Shown: positions 59,696-62,411, counted from the stretch's first letter. The stretch: 64,000 nt of DNA from Margaritifera margaritifera (GCA_029931535.1 JAQPZY010001415.1:744001-808000); one strand, 5' to 3'. Program-made: numbers and translations. The notes: generated by a model from the letters alone, not told the origin.

Positions 59696-62411
59696 CTGAA
59701 ATGGATAATTTTACCAAATCTGTCTTTCATCTGCACCATTTGCATTCCACACATTAAATTTTACATTTCTTGATCGTTTTTTGTTTATGCTCTCAGAAAT
59801 GCATTCAGATTTAGCATTTATCACTTGCATCCATCATTTCCTTTCTATTTCACTCATTTGGAATGAAATGATCATGTATCTACCAGAGTTGGGTTTTCCA
59901 TTTTCAAGAATACTAAGGGGAGGGAACTATCACCTTCATATTTTTCTTACTAAAAGTATGCTTTAATGAATCTGCAAAATGCATATAACCACAACTGCAA
60001 TAGGTCTAAAACTCTAGTTCTAAAGTATTTTTCAATAAATGTTATTTCTTATTTTGTTTCACTCAAATAAAAATTGCACAGATACAATGACTGATGTGAT
60101 GATGTCATCACATTAACAGTGTTCTTTATGTCTGTCTCGACAAGAGCAATGTCACTGTTTGTACGAGGTGAAAATATCAGTACAAGAATCTGATCTGAAA
60201 GTGCTCTTGACTGAAAATGTAGTGGCAACTTAAAAATAATTGATTTTCAAATCCATTCATTAAATGTGGTTCATTCCATTTTTGTTTATCATTCTGCATT
60301 TGCGCTCTCTGCATTTTTAAAATGCATTCATTTGCATTCATTAAGCATTCCATTTGCATTCATTCTGCATTCATTCCGCATTCCATTTGTGTTCATTCTG
60401 CATTCTATTTTTATTCATTCTGCATTCCATTTGCATTCATTCTGCATTCCAGTTGTGTTCATTCTGCATTTCATTTGCATTCATTCTGCATTCCATTTGC
60501 ATTCATTCTGCATTCCATTTGTGTTCATTCTGCATTCTGTTTGCATTTGCTCTTCATTTTGCTCCGCAATCTGTTTTGTGTCACTGGTAAAGTTACCCAT
60601 TTCAGGGTCCATGTTTACAATACCTGAAAAATCTCCATCCACACATCGGCCATATGTAGGGTTGTCTTCATTTGCACACCATCCACAGCTAAACTGCTTA
60701 ATACACCTGTCACAAGTGTCATACATGGAGCAGTTCCGACATGATGGAAGTTGGCTACCCTCATTATCTATCCATTCAGTACATTGTCCGTATAAATATC
60801 GTGAGACATAGTCAGAGAATGGGAGACAAGTATGAAGATTTTCACACCATGCACATTTCTTCTCCATAATACAGTCACTGCATGACTTGCGGCTACAAAG
60901 ATAATAATTTTATGAAAGAAACTAGAGCAGTCTATATAAAATTATTGCACGATTGAAGACAACAAAGAAACAAATCTGTGATTAAGGAAATATTTTCATG
61001 TGAAAAATATAAAGTGGATGTTAGAACTCAATCTCTAATATGAAACTTTTCCTTCTAATGACAAAAAATTGTCAGTGAAGATTGCAGTACATTCTGTTAT
61101 GTTAAAAGACATAAATAAACTCTTACTAAATTAAATTCTGTGGCACATGTTCTTATAATAATCCAATTTAACACAGCTGCCCATGATTATCTGTCTACCT
61201 GATACAAATCCAATCTCAATGCCATTTTTTTTTACCGTGTTGTAAGGTTCTGAAACAGTCACAATGAAGGTCATCTCCACACGACCCCAACACCAACAAG
61301 TATTCAACAGTTGTCCTACCGATTGTCCTACCAATAAACATCCCCATTTCACACATCATTTTGGTTTGCTCTGACTTTTTCCAGGAGATCTATGCTTTGA
61401 GCGACTAATCCAATCACTACCGCAACAAATTACTTAGCCTCTGAATCTTTTATTGAAAGAATTTTAACTGAATTATAAAATGTCCTGAAAGTAACATCTT
61501 CTATGCACTAGACATACAACATACAAGTAACACTTTCTATGCACTATATATACAACATACAAGTAACACTTTCTATGCACTATACACACAACATACAAGT
61601 AACGCTTTCTATGCACTATACACACAACATACAAGTAACACTTTCTATGCACTATACACACAACATACAAGTAACACTTTCTATGCACTATACGCAAGTG
61701 CCATACAAGTGACACCTTCTATGAACTATGCACATCATACAAGTAACACCTTCTATTCACTATACACCAATGCCATACAAGTAACACCTCCTATGCACTA
61801 TACACACCTTATACAAGTAACACTGCTGTGCACTATACACATTATAGAAGTAACACCTTCTATGCACTATACACAAATGTCATACAACACCTTCTATGCA
61901 CTATACACAACTGCTATACAAGTAACATGTGTACTACACACAAATGCCATATAAGTAACACCTTCTATGCACTTCAAGTGCTTTGCAAGTAACACCTACT
62001 ATGACCTATACACGTCATACAATACCATCTATGCACTATACACAAATACCATACAAGTAACACCATCTATGCACTATACCCAAATGCCATACAAGTAACA
62101 CCTTCTATGACCTATACATACGTCATACAAGTTACAACTTCTATGCACTATGCATTAAAGCTGTAACAAACACCTTCTATGAATTATACACAAATGCCGC
62201 AACACTGAACTAAAACTGTGCTCATGGAACACAAATGCCCTACCTAAATGCAAAAGTTGTGGATACAAAAAGACGGCTGGACATGTAGCACTATATGCCC
62301 CTACCTGTGACATTCATCTGGACATTCATCTGGATTTCTGATGAATTTTTCATTCAGTCTTCCTCTCCTGATACATGATGGGTATTCCAAATTCCACTCA
62401 CATAGGTAATT
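1758..62411 (-). CDS. MEGF8: MEGF8-like gene, internal part (14 exons, both ends outside the window)
   Basis: Fourteen minus-strand exons join with GT-AG borders and matching phases (2,1,2,1,2,0,1,0,2,0,1,0,1,2 at exon ends) into about 930 codons without a stop. Domains in order: PSI x2 (residues about 37-125 of the fragment), cbEGF (about 155-200), EGF plus laminin-EGF (201-276), laminin-EGF (277-323), CUB (325-475), EGF (476-503), six Kelch blades (about 535-862), start of a PSI (from about 865). MEGF8 has two CUB-EGF-Kelch-PSI halves separated by cbEGF and laminin-EGF modules; this fragment fits the junction and second half. Attractin, the nearest relative, has a single Kelch propeller and a C-type lectin domain and lacks this order. 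Known role (vertebrates): membrane protein that with MGRN1 and MOSMO lowers Smoothened at the cell surface; also needed for left-right patterning. The role here is inferred. The signal peptide, first half, transmembrane segment and tail are not in the window. Confidence 0.85.
2477..2986. repeat. 34 bp minisatellite, about 15 copies
   Basis: The unit starts CCATGGGTGATAAATAAGTA and ends GGATTGTAAT. Because 34 is not a multiple of 3, three units rotate through all frames, and the minus strand is open in all three frames (about 190-210 codons each). These frames are repeat artefacts. Confidence 0.97.
2987..4861. other. intron N-M, middle part
   Basis: Unique-looking AT-rich sequence with a run of about ten G at 3,460. 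Nothing coding or structured was recognised. Confidence 0.55.
4862..4999. repeat. 69 bp tandem duplication
   Basis: Two copies, each with GTGAAACCATAAACTGATG and ending CATACTGTAAAATCAG, near-identical and 69 bp apart. Confidence 0.9.
5246..5390 (-). CDS. MEGF8: MEGF8-like exon M (Kelch blade 5)
   Basis: 145 bp, acceptor TTTTGTCCACAG, donor GTGAGT, phase 0 in and phase 1 out. Text: LGPRYFHTAVSMGNYMVVIGG, then FNNILIYKYTCNLWQVL: the Kelch pattern with RYFHTA, the double glycine and ILIYKY..W. The intron on the 5' side (5,391-12,970) is the third longest seen here. Confidence 0.9.
5391..6050. other. intron M-L, exon-proximal part
   Basis: No repeat or gene was recognised in this stretch just upstream (in gene sense) of exon M. 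Confidence 0.5.
6053..6475. repeat. about 47 bp minisatellite, about 9 degenerate copies
   Basis: The unit contains CTCGTGATAATGACAATGAA and CAGGACCTATACTT. The last copies, with ACATACACTCCA, are diverged. Confidence 0.9.
6476..8151. other. intron M-L, no gene
   Basis: AT-rich. At 7,650-7,735 a TTTCCCTGA-type motif occurs that resembles text near 48,280-48,380 and is probably a small dispersed repeat. Nothing else was recognised. Confidence 0.45.
8152..9112. repeat. 55 bp minisatellite with a longer variant unit, about 15 copies
   Basis: The short unit runs AACTAGGGGAAGTCCATACT to GCATTAATTACATGTGTG. A longer variant carries an extra segment, GAATAACAC(C/T)TCTGCATT, and is interspersed among short units, showing higher-order mixing by unequal exchange. 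Confidence 0.93.
9113..10499. other. intron M-L, dispersed repeat remnants
   Basis: At 9,900-10,340 the text (TGACCTTTGACCTTGAAG and similar) looks like an old dispersed repeat. The 112-codon minus frame at 9,560-9,898 has no recognisable domain. From 10,380 the sequence belongs to the 190 bp family that continues at 11,290. Confidence 0.5.
10500..10857. repeat. 26 bp minisatellite, about 13 copies
   Basis: Unit CATGGAGGTCGGATGTACAC plus CATTTT. Three frames are open on the plus strand as an artefact. The unit is a fragment of the dispersed monomer that flanks it on both sides (compare 11,512-11,540). Confidence 0.96.
10858..11290. repeat. 43 bp minisatellite, about 10 copies
   Basis: The unit runs from AAACCACATGCTAATAGGAT to GAAGAGGACTAGTGA. 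Copies are near-identical apart from C/G changes in ATCATCCCATG/ATCATGCCATG. It abuts the 26 bp array with no spacer. Confidence 0.96.
11291..12110. repeat. dispersed family of about 190 bp, degenerate copies in tandem
   Basis: Repeated text: TTTTCAAGATGG, GCCATATTGGA, CACCATTTTCATTTAGGA, CCAACCAGACATCA, GTGAAAACCC. It is diverged and older than the adjacent 26 bp and 43 bp arrays, and contains the single-copy ancestors of both. Confidence 0.8.
12490..12677 (-). mobile_element. tRNA-derived SINE, second type
   Basis: Minus strand: GTGGCTCAGTGGTTAGTG (A-box-like), GCAAGTTCAAATCTTACC (B-box-like), then a tail with GTGTGTCCATGGACACAGC and ending in ACCATACCAAACC. The head differs from the SINE at 425-622 but the GTGTGTCC tail motif is shared. 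Confidence 0.6.
12899..12952. repeat. AAT/ATT trinucleotide microsatellite
   Basis: About 16 AAT units on the plus strand, starting 18 bp past the donor of exon L (minus sense ATT). The open minus frame through it is an artefact. Confidence 0.97.
12971..13134 (-). CDS. MEGF8: MEGF8-like exon L (Kelch blade 4)
   Basis: 164 bp, acceptor AAATTACAG, donor GTATGT, phase 1 in and phase 0 out. Text: LYGHSAVYDEPSRTIYIHGG, SSLYTYDASIKRW, a standard Kelch blade (GHSA, double glycine, LYTYD, Trp). An ATT trinucleotide microsatellite starts about 18 bp past the donor. Confidence 0.9.
13271..13318 (-). ncRNA. hammerhead-ribozyme-like motif of Penelope-element type (probable fossil)
   Basis: On the minus strand: TTCCC, core CTGATGA (13,309-13,303), one A, stem GAGC, loop TTGTTTA, stem GCTC, core GAAA, then CGTT and GGGAA. 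TTCCC and GGGAA can pair as stem I; ACGU is a minimal palindromic stem III of the kind that works only in dimers. The order is that of type I hammerheads found in terminal repeats of Penelope-like retroelements. One extra A between CTGATGA and stem II makes activity uncertain. No reverse transcriptase or GIY-YIG frame was found nearby. Confidence 0.45.
13319..14139. other. intron L-K, possible Penelope-element remnant and unique DNA
   Basis: Follows the hammerhead-like motif. Internal repeats such as TTACTCATATT(C/G)TGAT occur twice near 13,540 and 13,600. No coding trace. Confidence 0.35.
14140..14305. repeat. 43 bp minisatellite, about 4 copies
   Basis: Unit ACTGATTTCAAATGGTTTTG, CACCATGGTTTATAATTATT, AAT. 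Copies are almost identical. Confidence 0.93.
14306..15299. other. intron L-K, no gene; short inverted GGCCACC motif
   Basis: At 14,435-14,520 AAGGCCACCCCTTATATAAG is followed by inverted relatives (GGGGTGACCTTATAAAAG). It is probably a fragment of a dispersed repeat. The rest is featureless. Confidence 0.4.
15300..15680. repeat. local duplication, copy 1
   Basis: Shares, in the same order as 17,155-17,510: GTTTCAGC(T/C)AAATCT, AATAACTCTGCATAGCCATG, GGCATGTTGTGACA, CATAACACAC. Direct orientation, about 1.86 kb apart. Confidence 0.85.
15600..15970. repeat. minisatellite rich in CT/CA, about 7 copies of 50-60 bp
   Basis: The unit has CACTGACACAACACTGTTGT, TACATCCATCTCTCTC and a variable CTCTCTCACA(CA)n tract. 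Only copy 1 of the local duplication has expanded; copy 2 (near 17,455-17,505) has one unit. Confidence 0.9.
15971..17154. other. intron L-K, AT-rich, TA tract at 17,012-17,040
   Basis: Unique-looking sequence with a short TA-rich microsatellite. No gene seen. Confidence 0.5.
17155..17510. repeat. local duplication, copy 2
   Basis: Diverged partner of 15,300-15,680 in direct orientation; see that entry for shared blocks. Confidence 0.85.
18185..18715. repeat. 118 bp minisatellite, about 4.4 copies, abutting exon K donor
   Basis: The unit contains GTGAGTGCTTGTAATATGAG, GTTAATAATTGAGGTTGCTT, GTGTCATAGTAAGTCAAAC and CATAAAGAAAAACA. The last copy runs to about 18,711, within 5-6 bp of the exon K border at 18,717. 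Confidence 0.95.
18717..18909 (-). CDS. MEGF8: MEGF8-like exon K (Kelch blade 3)
   Basis: 193 bp, acceptor TTTTCTACTGAAG, donor GTAACA, phase 0 in and phase 1 out. Text: GLAGHSLTLVEDTNLVVIGG, FSDHVYEYN, SWQQL. This is a Kelch blade with GHS, the double glycine and the VYEY motif. The join to exon J is in frame (WTKLN then VPTLV). A 118 bp minisatellite in the downstream intron begins about 4 bp inside the intron, so from about position +5 the donor is supplied by repeat DNA. Confidence 0.9.
19080..19960. repeat. about 66 bp minisatellite, about 13-14 copies
   Basis: The unit has CATCATATATTGGTACTTTG, TACCATTATGTGGTAGTCAG and GAGTGAAAGGGACCTGTACA. Right-hand copies have diverged (GTGGCCAGGAGTTAAAGG). 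Short open frames on both strands are artefacts. Confidence 0.95.
20060..20760. repeat. dispersed family of about 155 bp, degenerate tandem copies
   Basis: Repeated blocks: AATCAAACTCATTCAAGGTC, TCATCA(A/T)TAT, CCAAATATG, GTTATGCTGCAGAA, CAATCAGGGG.CATAACTCC. The same family occurs at 40,420-40,630 and 41,640-42,340. Confidence 0.8.
20836..21021. repeat. DIRS inverted terminal repeat, 3' copy (element sense)
   Basis: Matches the reverse complement of 25,378-25,545 through TTTCTGTCTATA, GGGAAGCAACTCTTACA, CTCCCCTTTCTACC and TAGGTGGCT.CCATTATACC.GGATG. Confidence 0.9.
21095..21200. repeat. DIRS internal complementary region
   Basis: GATCAGGTAAGTATTATCGG is the inverse of the outer end of the left repeat, and it is followed by TTTCTCTGTCAAATACATTA, matching the outer end of the right repeat. 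This fusion of both outer ends is what the DIRS replication model (circular intermediate) requires. Confidence 0.8.
21450..22570 (-). pseudogene. DIRS tyrosine recombinase remnant
   Basis: The N-terminal SAM-like domain is open at 22,568-22,227 (REFRTSVVERITTARRPF, KEKWWVFNDWCH), with a run of Phe from an A-rich expansion. A catalytic-domain piece at 21,825-21,637 reads RTRLFLPLKSRKQDITPQ and ends in a stop where the H-x-L-R-A motif is expected. A later piece at about 21,545-21,455 (FSSFYLQNMASL) holds the likely nucleophile Tyr. Several frame changes; inactive. Confidence 0.8.
22638..23578 (-). pseudogene. DIRS RNase H and linker remnant
   Basis: The frame 23,578-22,955 carries HDRKWFTAGIP, TICTDASLSGWGAHL and LLLEMKAILNASNTW, the DIRS RNase H pattern (first Asp in TDAS, Glu in LLEMKA, Asp in LLDNS). 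It is followed in another frame by CQMLDLFATRWNNKLPTF and EAWAIDALS (22,800-22,650), the usual connector to the recombinase. Confidence 0.85.
23600..24300 (-). pseudogene. DIRS reverse transcriptase remnant
   Basis: 24,291-24,100 holds NNWLIQVVSEGLRFSF; 24,056-23,847 holds KLRPVIDLCRLNQFV and NYVISLDLLDAYFLVPIHS, the RT palm start with Asp in LDLLDAYF. Where the YxDD box should be (about 23,740-23,720) the frame reads a stop followed by LDN, so the second catalytic motif is lost. Confidence 0.85.
24661..24975 (-). pseudogene. gag-like frame of the DIRS element
   Basis: A 104-codon minus frame upstream of the RT remnant, from MEIPDVDKYISS to a stop at 24,661. Position and orientation suit a DIRS gag; no zinc knuckle is visible and the family assignment rests on context. 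Confidence 0.45.
25378..25545. repeat. DIRS inverted terminal repeat, 5' copy (element sense)
   Basis: Inverse partner of 20,836-21,021. It includes GGGGAGTTATCCTGTAAGAG, GAAGCAA-type text inverted, and TATATATATAGACAGAAAGA. Confidence 0.9.
25665..27195. mobile_element. 1.5 kb foldback (palindromic) element
   Basis: The two arms (about 705 and 795 bp) are reverse complements over their length. Ends CAGGGCTATTCC and GGAATAGCCCT match. Further mirrored blocks: GGGAGG.TCGGATGGCACT, GGCAT(A)-flanked CTATAGAAAAG(T/C)TGGAA, AATTCTCAACATATTTATTC, CAGCAACCT. The centre is near 26,385 between GTGTCAAC (26,362) and GTTGACAC (26,401). No transposase frame is present, so it is non-autonomous. A possible 3 bp AGT flank duplication is weak. 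Confidence 0.85.
27196..27983. other. intron K-J, no gene
   Basis: AT-rich sequence between the foldback element and the long array; a G-rich patch near 27,620. No feature recognised. Confidence 0.5.
27984..30520. repeat. 2.5 kb minisatellite of 42 and 54 bp units
   Basis: The left part has a 42 bp unit (ACAATGTATCAACTTCCAC, TATTATAATGAAATTTAGTAT). The right part has a longer unit with GAGTTTAATTTTTATATAAC. The middle mixes both. A block with private variants (for example ACGTATGAACTTCC) recurs 483 bp apart (29,246 and 29,729), showing a higher-order duplication. It ends about 113 bp from exon J's donor. Confidence 0.97.
30634..30823 (-). CDS. MEGF8: MEGF8-like exon J (Kelch blade 2, with 12-residue duplication)
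   Basis: 190 bp, acceptor ACATTTCAG, donor GTATGT, phase 2 in and phase 0 out. It reads RYYHSAACVP, LYIFGGFVSAED, then a second GGFVSAED block, then ATNELWKFAVDARKW. The Kelch double glycine is followed by an exact 36 bp (12-residue) tandem duplication at plus 30,702-30,737 and 30,738-30,773, differing at a few bases. The two copies hold GTAAGT (30,762-30,757) and GTGAGT (30,726-30,721), both donor-like and both in phase 0. The frame stays open about 36 bp past the donor. The 42/54 bp array begins about 113 bp downstream. Confidence 0.88.
30824..33234. other. intron J-I, part 1: microsatellites, no gene
   Basis: Contains an AAT microsatellite at 31,899-31,950 and a TAG/TTG-type trinucleotide tract at 32,395-32,475. 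No coding feature is recognised; the short frames through the tracts are low complexity. Confidence 0.6.
33235..33690. repeat. interspersed element, copy 1
   Basis: Shares with 34,955-35,345, in order: AATTCCCATC/AATTCCCATA, TTTCATGGTAAGA, ATGATATGCT, AAAAATTCCCTTGTA(T/G)GTGCC, CACTATAAAAATC/TACTATAAAAATC, ATCTCCCCATTTA, AAATGAAAATGGTTTT, ATAGGCTGGTT.AGTAGCTC. Direct orientation. The last block looks like a tRNA A box. Confidence 0.8.
34955..35345. repeat. interspersed element, copy 2
   Basis: Partner of 33,235-33,690, 1.7 kb away, same strand, clearly diverged. Possibly a SINE or MITE family inserted twice, or a local duplication. Confidence 0.8.
35350..35545. repeat. about 41 bp minisatellite, about 5 copies
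   Basis: Unit ATGCATGGTGAAATTTATGT, AATTTTCATACCAGTATACC; the last copies are shortened. Confidence 0.92.
35590..36480. repeat. dispersed family of about 170 bp, five degenerate units
   Basis: Repeated blocks: AAGTCACTCAAG(T)GTG, AGTGACC(T)AGTTTT, GGTATGGC(T)GAGTTACT, GAGATGCAT, CACATACCAATTTTCAT, GGTGAAATAGG, AAGATACTGAGGGTGTAAC. The same family lies at 43,330-43,600. Confidence 0.85.
36481..38095. repeat. 36 bp minisatellite, about 45 copies
   Basis: Unit TATGCTTTAGGAAGTACAGG, ATTAATATCTTTATAT. As 36 is a multiple of three and the only size change seen is a 3 bp loss near 37,612, frames stay open on both strands (561 codons on plus, 347 and 147 on minus). The protein would be a bare 12-residue repeat; the frame starts in a dispersed repeat and lies in an intron. 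Treated as non-coding. Confidence 0.95.
38181..38461 (-). CDS. MEGF8: MEGF8-like exon I (end of EGF, Kelch blade 1)
   Basis: 281 bp, acceptor TTCTTTTGCAG, donor GTAAGA, phase 0 in and phase 2 out. It starts ATDSCNCKTDFGGEPF (EGF-like tail) and goes on to a linker. Blade 1 then reads RFGHTLTSCGDSLYLFGGY, then GDIWRFDP, then W: the Kelch pattern of a double glycine, a later [LIW]-W/Y-x-[FY]-D and a Trp about six residues on. A 36 bp array starts 85 bp downstream of the donor. The 24 bp array lies about 290 bp upstream of the acceptor. Confidence 0.9.
38755..39112. repeat. 24 bp minisatellite, about 14-15 copies
   Basis: Unit AAGAAATAGTCATGTACTAA plus GCTT/ACTT. The period is a multiple of 3, so long frames appear on both strands (113 and 110 codons); artefacts. 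Confidence 0.96.
39113..41384. other. intron I-H, part 1: no gene; copies of dispersed families
   Basis: Text at 39,140-39,350 (ATTTTTTATCGTGTCTTTAA, AAATTCATGG) resembles the ends of the 49.85 kb element. 40,420-40,630 is a degenerate copy of the 155 bp family. No coding feature, although a short EGF micro-exon could hide here. Confidence 0.45.
41385..41635. repeat. 38 bp minisatellite, about 6-7 copies
   Basis: Unit GATGAAGTTGACAATCATGG, CCCATAAATCTACCAAAA; nearly perfect copies. Confidence 0.95.
41640..42340. repeat. 155 bp dispersed family, second locus
   Basis: Blocks as at 20,060-20,760: AATCAAACTCA, AAGGTCTCATCAATATCAAG, CTGCATACCAAAT, GGTTGAAATCCAATAA, GTCTGACAATCAGGGG. Confidence 0.8.
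42523..42641. mobile_element. 119 bp hairpin element (MITE-like)
   Basis: Perfect 34 bp inverted arms (42,523-42,556 and 42,608-42,641), starting ATTAAATGATCATGGTTGGG, with a 51 bp loop. Perfect arms suggest recent origin or constraint. No other copy is seen in the window. Confidence 0.75.
42642..43329. other. intron I-H, part 2: no gene
   Basis: No recognisable feature in this stretch between the hairpin and the 170 bp family. Confidence 0.45.
43330..43600. repeat. 170 bp dispersed family, second locus
   Basis: TTGGTACAGCTGAGTTACTC, GAGATGTATCCACATACCAA, GTGAAATAGGGTC; about one and a half units, ending about 100 bp from exon H. Confidence 0.8.
43701..43840 (-). CDS. MEGF8: MEGF8-like exon H (end of CUB, EGF-like)
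   Basis: 140 bp, acceptor GTATTTCAAG, donor GTAAGA, phase 1 in and phase 0 out. It starts VSTTKGFNATYHV, the last CUB strand (G-F-x-A-x-Y), then CDLDSGRCVC, GYELTDC and CPPNC. The first EGF lacks its two N-terminal cysteines in the visible exon, as is common where an EGF is tucked behind a CUB. The second EGF begins with CPPNCTYQQ and continues in exon I, but the combined sequence lacks some EGF cysteines (see findings on a possible unseen micro-exon). Confidence 0.85.
43841..44454. other. intron H-G
   Basis: A short intron; its only recognisable content is a 20 bp array at 44,140-44,262. Confidence 0.6.
44140..44262. repeat. 20 bp minisatellite, 6 copies
   Basis: Unit GGGGTAATTAGAACTCATCT, copies identical by eye. 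Confidence 0.96.
44455..44629 (-). CDS. MEGF8: MEGF8-like exon G (CUB domain, second half)
   Basis: 175 bp, acceptor TTATTTCAG, donor GTAATT. It reads DYIYVYDGIPEF, then GTLLGAFCGS, then VVRATTGKMTIYFSAD, the usual C-terminal CUB sequence (D-x-[IVL]-x-[IV]-[YF]-[DE]-G ... G-x-[FY]-C-G ... M-x-[IV]-x-[FY]). It leaves in phase 1. A roughly 35 bp minisatellite fills the upstream intron to about 25 bp from the acceptor, so the branch-point region lies in or next to repeat DNA. Confidence 0.9.
44655..45345. repeat. about 35 bp minisatellite, about 20 copies, next to exon G acceptor
   Basis: The unit has ATGAACACTCATATACATAA, ACACAATCATGAAACAT, with variable length. It starts about 25 bp from the exon G acceptor at 44,630. 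Confidence 0.94.
45802..46024 (-). CDS. MEGF8: MEGF8-like exon F (CUB domain, first half)
   Basis: 223 bp, acceptor CACTTTCAG, donor GTAAGC, leaving in phase 0. After NGGKCYRNC the text reads SHCLWILTVF, then ISLEMESVVTECGR. The alternating hydrophobic strands and the C-x-W-x-[IL] pattern are those of the first beta-sheet of a CUB domain. The second half is in exon G, joined without loss of frame: TECGR-DYIYVYDG, the conserved CUB core with acidic residues that bind calcium in many CUBs. This is the second CUB of MEGF8. Confidence 0.9.
46025..48604. other. intron F-E, part 1: no gene; G-rich patch
   Basis: 46,195-46,290 is a G/C-rich patch (GGGGGAGTCTGGGGGTCCTC, CATTCCCCACCCCC) able to fold, probably from a dispersed element. 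48,080-48,150 has three short copies of ATCCATACAG(C/T)AAT. Other sequence is unremarkable. Confidence 0.45.
48605..48790 (+). mobile_element. tRNA-derived SINE (same family as 425-622, opposite strand)
   Basis: A box GTAGCTCAGTTGGTAGAGTG, B box AGGTTCAATACCC, CTTGTAATCCATGG between them, then AGGCCAGCCC and a tail with GTGTGTCCTTCAGAAAGGCA. Confidence 0.75.
49152..49293 (-). CDS. MEGF8: MEGF8-like exon E (laminin-type EGF)
   Basis: 142 bp, acceptor CAATTACAG, donor GTAAAC, phase 1 in and phase 2 out. It reads CFKCKCNGHGEPLEGIC, ETGECFC, TRDIYCQEC and GFYGDPR, a complete laminin-type EGF module. It ends in AG and, with the first base of exon F, makes Arg. The next residues (NGGKCYRNC) continue the usual laminin-EGF to CUB transition of MEGF8. 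Confidence 0.9.
49440..49590. repeat. imperfect 20-22 bp minisatellite
   Basis: CATGAACTGGTG(C/T)CCT and close variants occur about seven times with substitutions; an old array. Confidence 0.75.
49846..51333. mobile_element. 1.5 kb element with inverted ends, non-autonomous
   Basis: Left end ACTATAGTATCATTTATTTT, right end (inverted) ACTGTAGTATCACTAATTTT, followed inward on both sides by similar text (TTTTTGTGG, AAATT.(A/G)TGGTT). The inner sequence has no transposase frame. Fragments of the same ends occur at 12,830-12,870, 39,140-39,350 and 48,900-48,960. Confidence 0.55.
51400..51955. repeat. dispersed monomers of about 150 bp (parent of the 53 bp array)
   Basis: Repeated blocks: ATTAATATGCA, CTC(A)CTCATAAT, CCAAGATCTTGAC, ATTAACCAAGTT, AATTGGATGAGAAGTATAGT, CAGCTAATCAGA.GCAAG. 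Continues right of the array at 53,018-53,330. Confidence 0.8.
51956..53017. repeat. 53 bp satellite, 20 copies without visible change
   Basis: Unit AATAATCTCCATATCAGATG, CAAGATCTATAAATATGCAT, AGGTCTCCCTCAT. The start positions step by exactly 53 from 51,961 to 52,968 with no indel. Confidence 0.98.
53086..53178. repeat. 30 bp minisatellite, 3 copies
   Basis: Unit GTGGTAAAACACTCAGCCAA, TCATATGCAA; it lies inside the 150 bp monomer family just right of the 53 bp array. Confidence 0.93.
53331..54265. other. intron E-D, exon-proximal part: no gene
   Basis: AT-rich, with a short 27-29 bp triplication (ATACTATGTTTCTGCATATG) near 53,960-54,030. No other feature. Confidence 0.5.
54266..54492 (-). 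CDS. MEGF8: MEGF8-like exon D (EGF plus laminin-type EGF)
   Basis: 227 bp, acceptor AATTTCAG, donor GTGAGT. It starts inside codon ACA (Thr) carried over from exon C and reads CFHQCEYGTC, then CDLGWTAENC (EGF), then CGCNNHSTC, CDECHNGTTGVFCDSC and GYFGDPTREGG. The last part is the laminin-EGF signature (C-x-C-N-x-H...C-x-x-C...G-x-x-C-x-x-C...G-[YF]-[FY]-G-D-P). It leaves in phase 1 and joins exon E as EGGCFKCKC. All cysteines expected of the modules are present. Confidence 0.9.
54690..55740. repeat. dispersed family of about 150 bp, six to seven degenerate units
   Basis: Blocks: TTTTGAGAAGTTGTTTAAAG, GTAATGGC(A/G)GCCATATTT, GATGG, CATGCCA.GATGCTT, CTGTCAAATTTGGTCAAATT. No array has grown from it here. 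Confidence 0.8.
55741..57465. repeat. intron D-C, right part, with two small arrays
   Basis: A 60 bp array of 3 copies at 56,333-56,515 (AAGTACCTTATCTGACATCA, TAATGCATATGCCTTAATAA) and a two-copy repeat of about 67 bp at 56,560-56,690 (CTACAGCATCCT, TTTTCTCAGAACCTAC). No gene seen. Confidence 0.85.
57466..57691 (-). CDS. MEGF8: MEGF8-like exon C (linker plus calcium-binding EGF)
   Basis: 226 bp, acceptor TCTTATAG, donor GTATGT, entering in phase 1 and leaving in phase 2. The first half is a linker (GPDSGGNCSALISQ...). The second half is a textbook calcium-binding EGF: DIDEC at its start, the hydroxylation-type segment CINTYNSFYC, and six cysteines ending in GDGVTVC. The D-x-D/E-E and the Asn-Tyr/Phe pattern are the calcium ligands and Asn hydroxylation consensus of the family. 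In MEGF8 a cbEGF sits between the first PSI cluster and the laminin-EGF modules, which matches the neighbours here. Confidence 0.9.
57692..58311. other. intron C-B, exon-proximal part: no gene
   Basis: AT-rich sequence with an AAAAAAAGGGGGGG tract at 57,796. Nothing recognised. Confidence 0.5.
58312..58398. repeat. 21 bp minisatellite, 4 copies
   Basis: Unit ACGTATTTAATCATGTGTGA with G/T alternation at one site between successive copies. Confidence 0.94.
58430..59070. repeat. 58 bp minisatellite, about 11 copies
   Basis: Unit GGACTGACATATCATAAACA, CTAAAAATAGAATTAACCCT, GATATGCAGTGGTATAAT; the first and last copies are diverged. Confidence 0.96.
59218..59350. repeat. 33 bp minisatellite, 4 copies
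   Basis: Unit TCTGGAGGTAAGACTGACTT, ACAACAGAGTAAT, alternating ACAGAG and ACCAAG. Confidence 0.95.
59610..59693. repeat. TCTATA/TA microsatellite
   Basis: CTCTCTATATATCTCTCTAT followed by about 20 TA units. Confidence 0.97.
60275..60560. repeat. 21-22 bp minisatellite near exon B donor
   Basis: Unit TTCATTCTGCATTCCATTTG/CA with variants. On the plus strand it gives frames of His-Ser-Ala-Phe repeats, which are artefacts. The array ends about 65 bp from the exon B donor. Confidence 0.95.
60624..60892 (-). CDS. MEGF8: MEGF8-like exon B (two PSI domains)
   Basis: 269 bp, acceptor CTTTGTAG and donor GTATTG. Two plexin-semaphorin-integrin (PSI) modules are visible. The first has CSDCIMEKKCAWC and a later YLYGQC; the second has SCRNC, CDRC, FSCGWC and YGRC, the classic C-x(2)-C...CGWC...C spacing. 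PSI modules are small extracellular disulfide-rich wedges that orient neighbouring propellers; in MEGF8 they follow each Kelch domain. The exon ends with one base (phase 1). About 65 bp into the downstream intron a 21-22 bp array starts, and the open frame continues into it, so the true exon end is set by the donor at 60,623, not by a stop. Confidence 0.88.
60893..62304. repeat. intron B-A with a 36 bp minisatellite (61,480-62,180)
   Basis: Unit ACAAGTAACACTTTCTATGC, ACTATACACACAACAT, about 18 copies; the left part is regular, the right part degenerate with deleted units. The remaining sequence (60,900-61,470) is featureless. Confidence 0.93.
62305..62411 (-). CDS. MEGF8: MEGF8-like exon A (cysteine-rich, before PSI)
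   Basis: Acceptor TTTTTTGCAG ends at 62412 and donor GTAGGG starts at 62304. The 107 bp read in frame as NYLCEWNLEYPSC then ...NPDECPDECH, leaving two bases (AG) that pair with the first base of exon B to give Ser. The cysteine-rich text leads directly into the PSI of exon B. The exon is too short and too charged for a domain call alone; its place in the gene rests on the phase match and on continuity with exon B. Confidence 0.7.
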
